From DASVBJ01 sp036375895 (lineage in GTDB: Bacteria > Actinomycetota > Actinomycetes > JACCUZ01), in the NCBI GenBank assembly GCA_036375895.1, contig DASVBJ010000122.1, positions 1 to 8,946 of the forward strand: a stretch of DNA of 8,946 bases, given 5' to 3'. Below the pieces are notes generated by a model. It had not been told where the DNA came from and searched no databases. It worked only from the letters and a program-made list of their open reading frames with translations. The translations under genes were made by a program, and so were the position numbers. Below are positions 6,951-8,946 of this stretch, in pieces. Each line of letters starts with the position of its first letter. Position 1 is the stretch's first letter.

Positions 6951-6986
6951 TTGGTGTTCAAACGGGGCATCTGGTTACGGTTACAT
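6951..6986 (+). promoter_or_regulatory. Candidate promoter with tandem GGTTAC repeat
   Basis: Two head-to-tail hexamers GGTTAC (6973-6978 and 6979-6984) lie where a -10 is expected. Possible boxes are TTGGTG (6951-6956) with TACGGT (6976-6981, TAnnnT) at 19 nt, or TTCAAA (6957-6962) with TTACAT (6981-6986) at 18 nt. This short stretch is noticeably AT-richer than its surroundings, as expected for a promoter driving the gene at 7020. The exact boxes cannot be chosen by eye. Confidence 0.4.
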
Positions 6987-7004
6987 CGGTCCCTGCCATC
7001 GTCG

Positions 7005-7010
7005 AAGGAG
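7005..7010 (+). promoter_or_regulatory. Strong ribosome binding site for the gene at 7020
   Basis: AAGGAG lies 9 nt before ATG 7020 and 6 nt before an in-frame GTG at 7017. It is the best Shine-Dalgarno match in the window and rules out the longer reading from TTG 6951. Confidence 0.8.
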
Positions 7011-7019
7011 CCCTCCGTG

Positions 7020-7556
7020 ATGCGGCGCAACCGAGGCCGTCACCGCAAGCGCCGCCTGGGCGGTGTCGCCGTGCCCGCCGCGGTGGGCGGCGCGGGGGCA
7101 GCGATGCTGGCCGCAGTCGTCGGCGCCGGCGCCCTGGTGGTCAGTGACGGACAGGGCGGCCCGGGAGGGTCGGGCCGGACCGGCAGCGGGTCGAGCGACC
7201 CGAGCACCCTGCTCGTCATGCCCGGGTCGAGCGTGAAGTCGGCCGCCGCGCGGCCCGACACGCTGGCCGCGGCCTCGCGCAGCGCGGCCCGGTCGTCGGT
7301 GGCCCCGCAGACGGGCCTCGGCGCGGCGCCCGGCAGCGCCGCCGGCTCGGCGTCCACGTCGGCGTCCGGGAGCGCGTCCGGGAGCGCCTCCCCGAAGTCC
7401 GTGGCCACCAAGGCCGCGAGCACGCCCAGCACCGCGCGTCGCGGCAGCACCAAGCCGACGTCCAGCTCGAGCCCCAGCCCGACGAGCGACCAAGACCTGG
7501 TCACCGAGCTGACCGAACCGCTGGCGACGGTCACCACCGCGGTGCCGCTGCCCTGA
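7020..7556 (+). CDS. Small Ser/Ala/Thr-rich single-pass membrane or secreted protein, unknown function
   Basis: I do not recognise a family. Seen: 178 residues with a strongly basic head (Arg/Lys/His in residues 2-12), one hydrophobic segment (about 14-42, rich in Ala, Gly and Val), then an extracytoplasmic-looking tail of Ser, Ala, Thr, Gly and Pro with no Cys and few aromatic residues. Within the tail, ASTS-ASGS-ASGS-ASPK (111-126) is a four-residue repeat, and 145-156 is a Ser/Pro/Thr run. The last 20 residues (from about 159) are less biased and slightly acidic. No clear AxA signal-peptidase site follows the hydrophobic part, so an uncleaved signal anchor is as likely as secretion. The strong ribosome site and upstream palindrome argue that this is a real, regulated gene rather than a GC-rich open frame. 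GTG 7017 would add one residue. A cell-wall-associated role is a guess. Confidence 0.7.
   Translation: MRRNRGRHRKRRLGGVAVPAAVGGAGAAMLAAVVGAGALVVSDGQGGPGGSGRTGSGSSDPSTLLVMPGSSVKSAAARPDTLAAASRSAARSSVAPQTGLGAAPGSAAGSASTSASGSASGSASPKSVATKAASTPSTARRGSTKPTSSSSPSPTSDQDLVTELTEPLATVTTAVPLP
7350..7397 (+). repeat. Degenerate 12-bp tandem repeat inside the Ser-rich gene
   Basis: Two identical copies of GCGTCCGGGAGC (7362-7373, 7374-7385) are flanked by diverged copies at 7350-7361 and 7386-7397. Each 12-bp unit is in frame and encodes a four-residue ASxS-like unit, so copy-number change would not shift the frame. Confidence 0.8.
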
Positions 7557-7591
7557 TCCGTCACGGGCCGTGTTGGCATCCGCCGCATGTG

Positions 7592-7606
7592 CCTCGTCTC
7601 ACGAGG
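7592..7606. terminator. Short stem-loop between convergent genes
   Basis: CCTCGT-CTC-ACGAGG is a perfect 6-bp stem with a 3-nt loop; it includes the stop codon of the leftward hydrolase. A second small hairpin, CACGG-G-CCGTG, lies at 7562-7572. Neither has a T-tract. They could mark the ends of the two convergent transcripts, but both are short and similar stems are common at this GC content. The 42-nt intergenic stretch 7557-7598 holds nothing else visible. Confidence 0.3.
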
Positions 7607-8399
7607 ACGGATGCTCCTGGACCCGGCCGAGCCACTCGGTGACCAGAGCGCGAAGCAGGTCGGGCTGCTCGTGGGGGAGCGCATGACCGGCCCGGTCCAG
7701 CACGGCGAAGGTGGCGCGTGGATAGTGCTCGAGCAGGTCCCAGGCGCTGGCGTAACCGACGGTGGAGTCCTGGCGTCCGGTCACAAGCAGGGTCGGGCAT
7801 CGGTATGGAGCCGTCTCCTGGGGTCGCGTGCTGAGCTCCCACCGCTCACCGATCCGTGCGAGCGCGGACTGGTCGGCCAGCAGGGCAGCCGGTTCGACGT
7901 ACATCTGGTATCGATCAAGAGTCTCGTTTGTCTGCACCGTGAAGTAGTCGCGGAACTCGGCGTTGCCGATCGTGCCCGAGCGGTGTACGACCTCGTGTGC
8001 GGGCACGTCGTGGATCCCCGCCAGCAGCGGGCACAGCATCGCCAGCCCCACCACCTGCTCGGGTCTTCGGTCCGCGACCGCCTGCGCGTAGTACCCGCCG
8101 GCCGAGTGTCCGGCGACCAGCAGCGGCTGGTCGCCGATCACTCCGTCGATGAACGCCAGCAGTACTTCGAGGACGTCGTCCGCGCTTCTGATCGTCTCGG
8201 GAGCGGGAGTTCGCCCCATGCCCGGTAGGTCCGGGTAGATCCGCCGGTATCCGGTGAACGCATCGAACACGGGGTCCAGGCAGGCCATCATCTCGCGGTG
8301 GTCGACCCCGGCACCGTGCAGAGCGAGCACCGGTGAGCCGTCACCTTGCTCGATGTAATGCATCGGTACGTCGCCGATCAAATGCTCCACTGCGTCCAC
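7599..8399 (-). CDS. Alpha/beta hydrolase fold protein
   Basis: A 266-residue serine hydrolase of the alpha/beta fold, probably cytosolic; substrate unknown (esterase, lactonase or C-C hydrolase are all possible). Seen: PVLALHGAGVDHREM (23-37) with the oxyanion HG motif, YPDLPGMGRTPAP (55-67), nucleophile elbow VAGHSAGGYYA with Ser99 (95-105), a lid region (about 125-190) rich in Tyr, Glu and Asp, LLVTGRQDSTVGY with acidic Asp211 (205-217), and RAGHALPHEQP with His239 (236-246). The triad is complete and the length is normal. Start: GTG 8399 is 6 nt after the upstream stop; GTG 8390 has better spacing to the GAGAGGG site (8401-8407) and would give 263 aa. It follows the YciI-like gene closely, so the two are probably co-transcribed. 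Base composition is less GC-rich than in the left-hand genes. Confidence 0.9.
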   Translation of the reverse strand: MDAVEHLIGDVPMHYIEQGDGSPVLALHGAGVDHREMMACLDPVFDAFTGYRRIYPDLPGMGRTPAPETIRSADDVLEVLLAFIDGVIGDQPLLVAGHSAGGYYAQAVADRRPEQVVGLAMLCPLLAGIHDVPAHEVVHRSGTIGNAEFRDYFTVQTNETLDRYQMYVEPAALLADQSALARIGERWELSTRPQETAPYRCPTLLVTGRQDSTVGYASAWDLLEHYPRATFAVLDRAGHALPHEQPDLLRALVTEWLGRVQEHPSS

Positions 8400-8405
8400 G
8401 CCCTC

Positions 8406-8946
8406 TCAGGTCGGTCGCCCACCGAACCGCCACTGATGCACCTCGATGCCGGCGTAGCGATCAGCGGAGAGGACTTGCCGCGCCCCGTCTGCGTCGGGCG
8501 CCTCCAGCAGAACCGCCGCCCCCAGCACCAAGGAACCGTCGTCGGACAAGAGCGGCCCACAGGCGATCAGCTCGTCGCGGAGCGGCAGTTCGGTGGTGTC
8601 CGCTGCTGGCTGCAAGGTGAACCCGAGGACGAGGTAGCGGTTGTTGTCAGGGTGGCCACCACTGAAGTCCCACATCGTGCGACCCAGGGAGTTGTGCCAC
8701 CGTCGCAGCAGCACGTCGCGGTAGGCGCCAGCCTGGTAACAGGGCTCCTCGAAGGCAAAAGTGCGGGCAGCGGTGGGATCTGGCAGATCGAGGATGTGCA
8801 CGCTGCCGGTCAGAGTTCCGTCGCTGGTGAAGGTAGGGCAGCGGGCGATCATCGTCGCGGCGAACCGATCCATGTACGACCAATGCTGCTCCACCATCTG
8901 GCTCCGCAGCGGCGTCGACCCGGGGCGGTCGCGGTGGTAGCAGAAG
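8406..8946 (-). CDS. YciI/YCII-related protein with two tandem domains, 5' end beyond the window
   Basis: YCII-domain proteins are small dimeric alpha/beta (ferredoxin-like) proteins of largely unknown chemistry. The first in-window ATG (8897) gives 163 residues, but the frame stays open to 8946, adding sixteen codons that include CYHRDRPGS, typical of the first strand of this family; the true start is therefore probably outside the window. Numbering from Met 8897: domain 1 runs to about residue 70 with HWSYMD (His5), SDG (Asp26), TGSVHILDLPDPTAARTF and VLLRRWHN. Domain 2 (about 87-160) repeats the pattern with RYLVLGF, IACGPLLSDDG, GAAVLLEAPDADGARQVL and EVHQWRF. Domain 2 keeps the Asp of the DG motif but has no His at the matching place. 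It ends 6 nt before the hydrolase start, so the two likely form an operon. The family call is good; the two-domain reading comes from eye alignment. Confidence 0.75.
   Translation of the reverse strand, partial: FCYHRDRPGSTPLRSQMVEQHWSYMDRFAATMIARCPTFTSDGTLTGSVHILDLPDPTAARTFAFEEPCYQAGAYRDVLLRRWHNSLGRTMWDFSGGHPDNNRYLVLGFTLQPAADTTELPLRDELIACGPLLSDDGSLVLGAAVLLEAPDADGARQVLSADRYAGIEVHQWRFGGRPT

Noticed and set aside
6951..7019. N-terminal extension of the Ser-rich protein from TTG 6951
   Set aside because: The segment contains the promoter-like region and the AAGGAG site placed for ATG 7020/GTG 7017, so it should be untranslated leader.

Overview
The window is high-GC DNA whose codons mostly end in G or C. 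It has GTG starts, tightly packed operons and a TAnnnT box placed for leaderless transcription. This points to an actinomycete (Actinomycetota); genus and family cannot be fixed from the sequence alone. No rRNA, tRNA, CRISPR array, insertion sequence or prophage gene is visible, and most of the window reads as ordinary chromosomal metabolism.

Left block (15-4733): a dimethylargininase-type gene (ddaH) reads leftward. Diverging from it is a compact rightward operon: a cystathionine gamma-synthase/lyase (metB), a GlmL/MutL-family ASKHA ATPase (the kind paired with adenosylcobalamin-dependent mutases, not the mismatch-repair MutL), and an amidase-signature hydrolase. metB and glmL are 4 nt apart, and glmL and the amidase overlap in GTGA. 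metB appears to be leaderless. The B12-mutase partner expected for GlmL is not in the window.

Middle block (4730-6812): a leftward pair, a 12-TM MFS transporter followed 10 nt later by a class I SAM-dependent methyltransferase. The methyltransferase ends tail-to-tail with the amidase, and the two stop codons share one CTAG palindrome.

Intergenic control region (6813-7019): it lies between the divergent MFS gene and a short rightward gene. It holds a perfect 20-bp palindrome that fits the actinobacterial Crp/GlxR operator consensus, and a tandem GGTTAC hexamer over a likely -10 region. The rightward gene (7020-7556) has a strong AAGGAG site. It encodes a small, basic-headed, single-TM, Ser/Ala/Thr-rich protein with no recognisable family, probably cell-envelope associated.

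Right block (7599-8946): a leftward pair, a YciI/YCII-like protein followed 6 nt later by an alpha/beta hydrolase. Base composition is visibly less GC-rich here than on the left. The YciI-like gene runs off the right edge and appears to carry two tandem YCII-type domains, the second lacking the conserved His. I see no clearly undescribed multi-gene system. The points most worth following up are the Crp-like operator with its unknown envelope protein, the duplicated YCII protein, and the GlmL gene without a mutase beside it.
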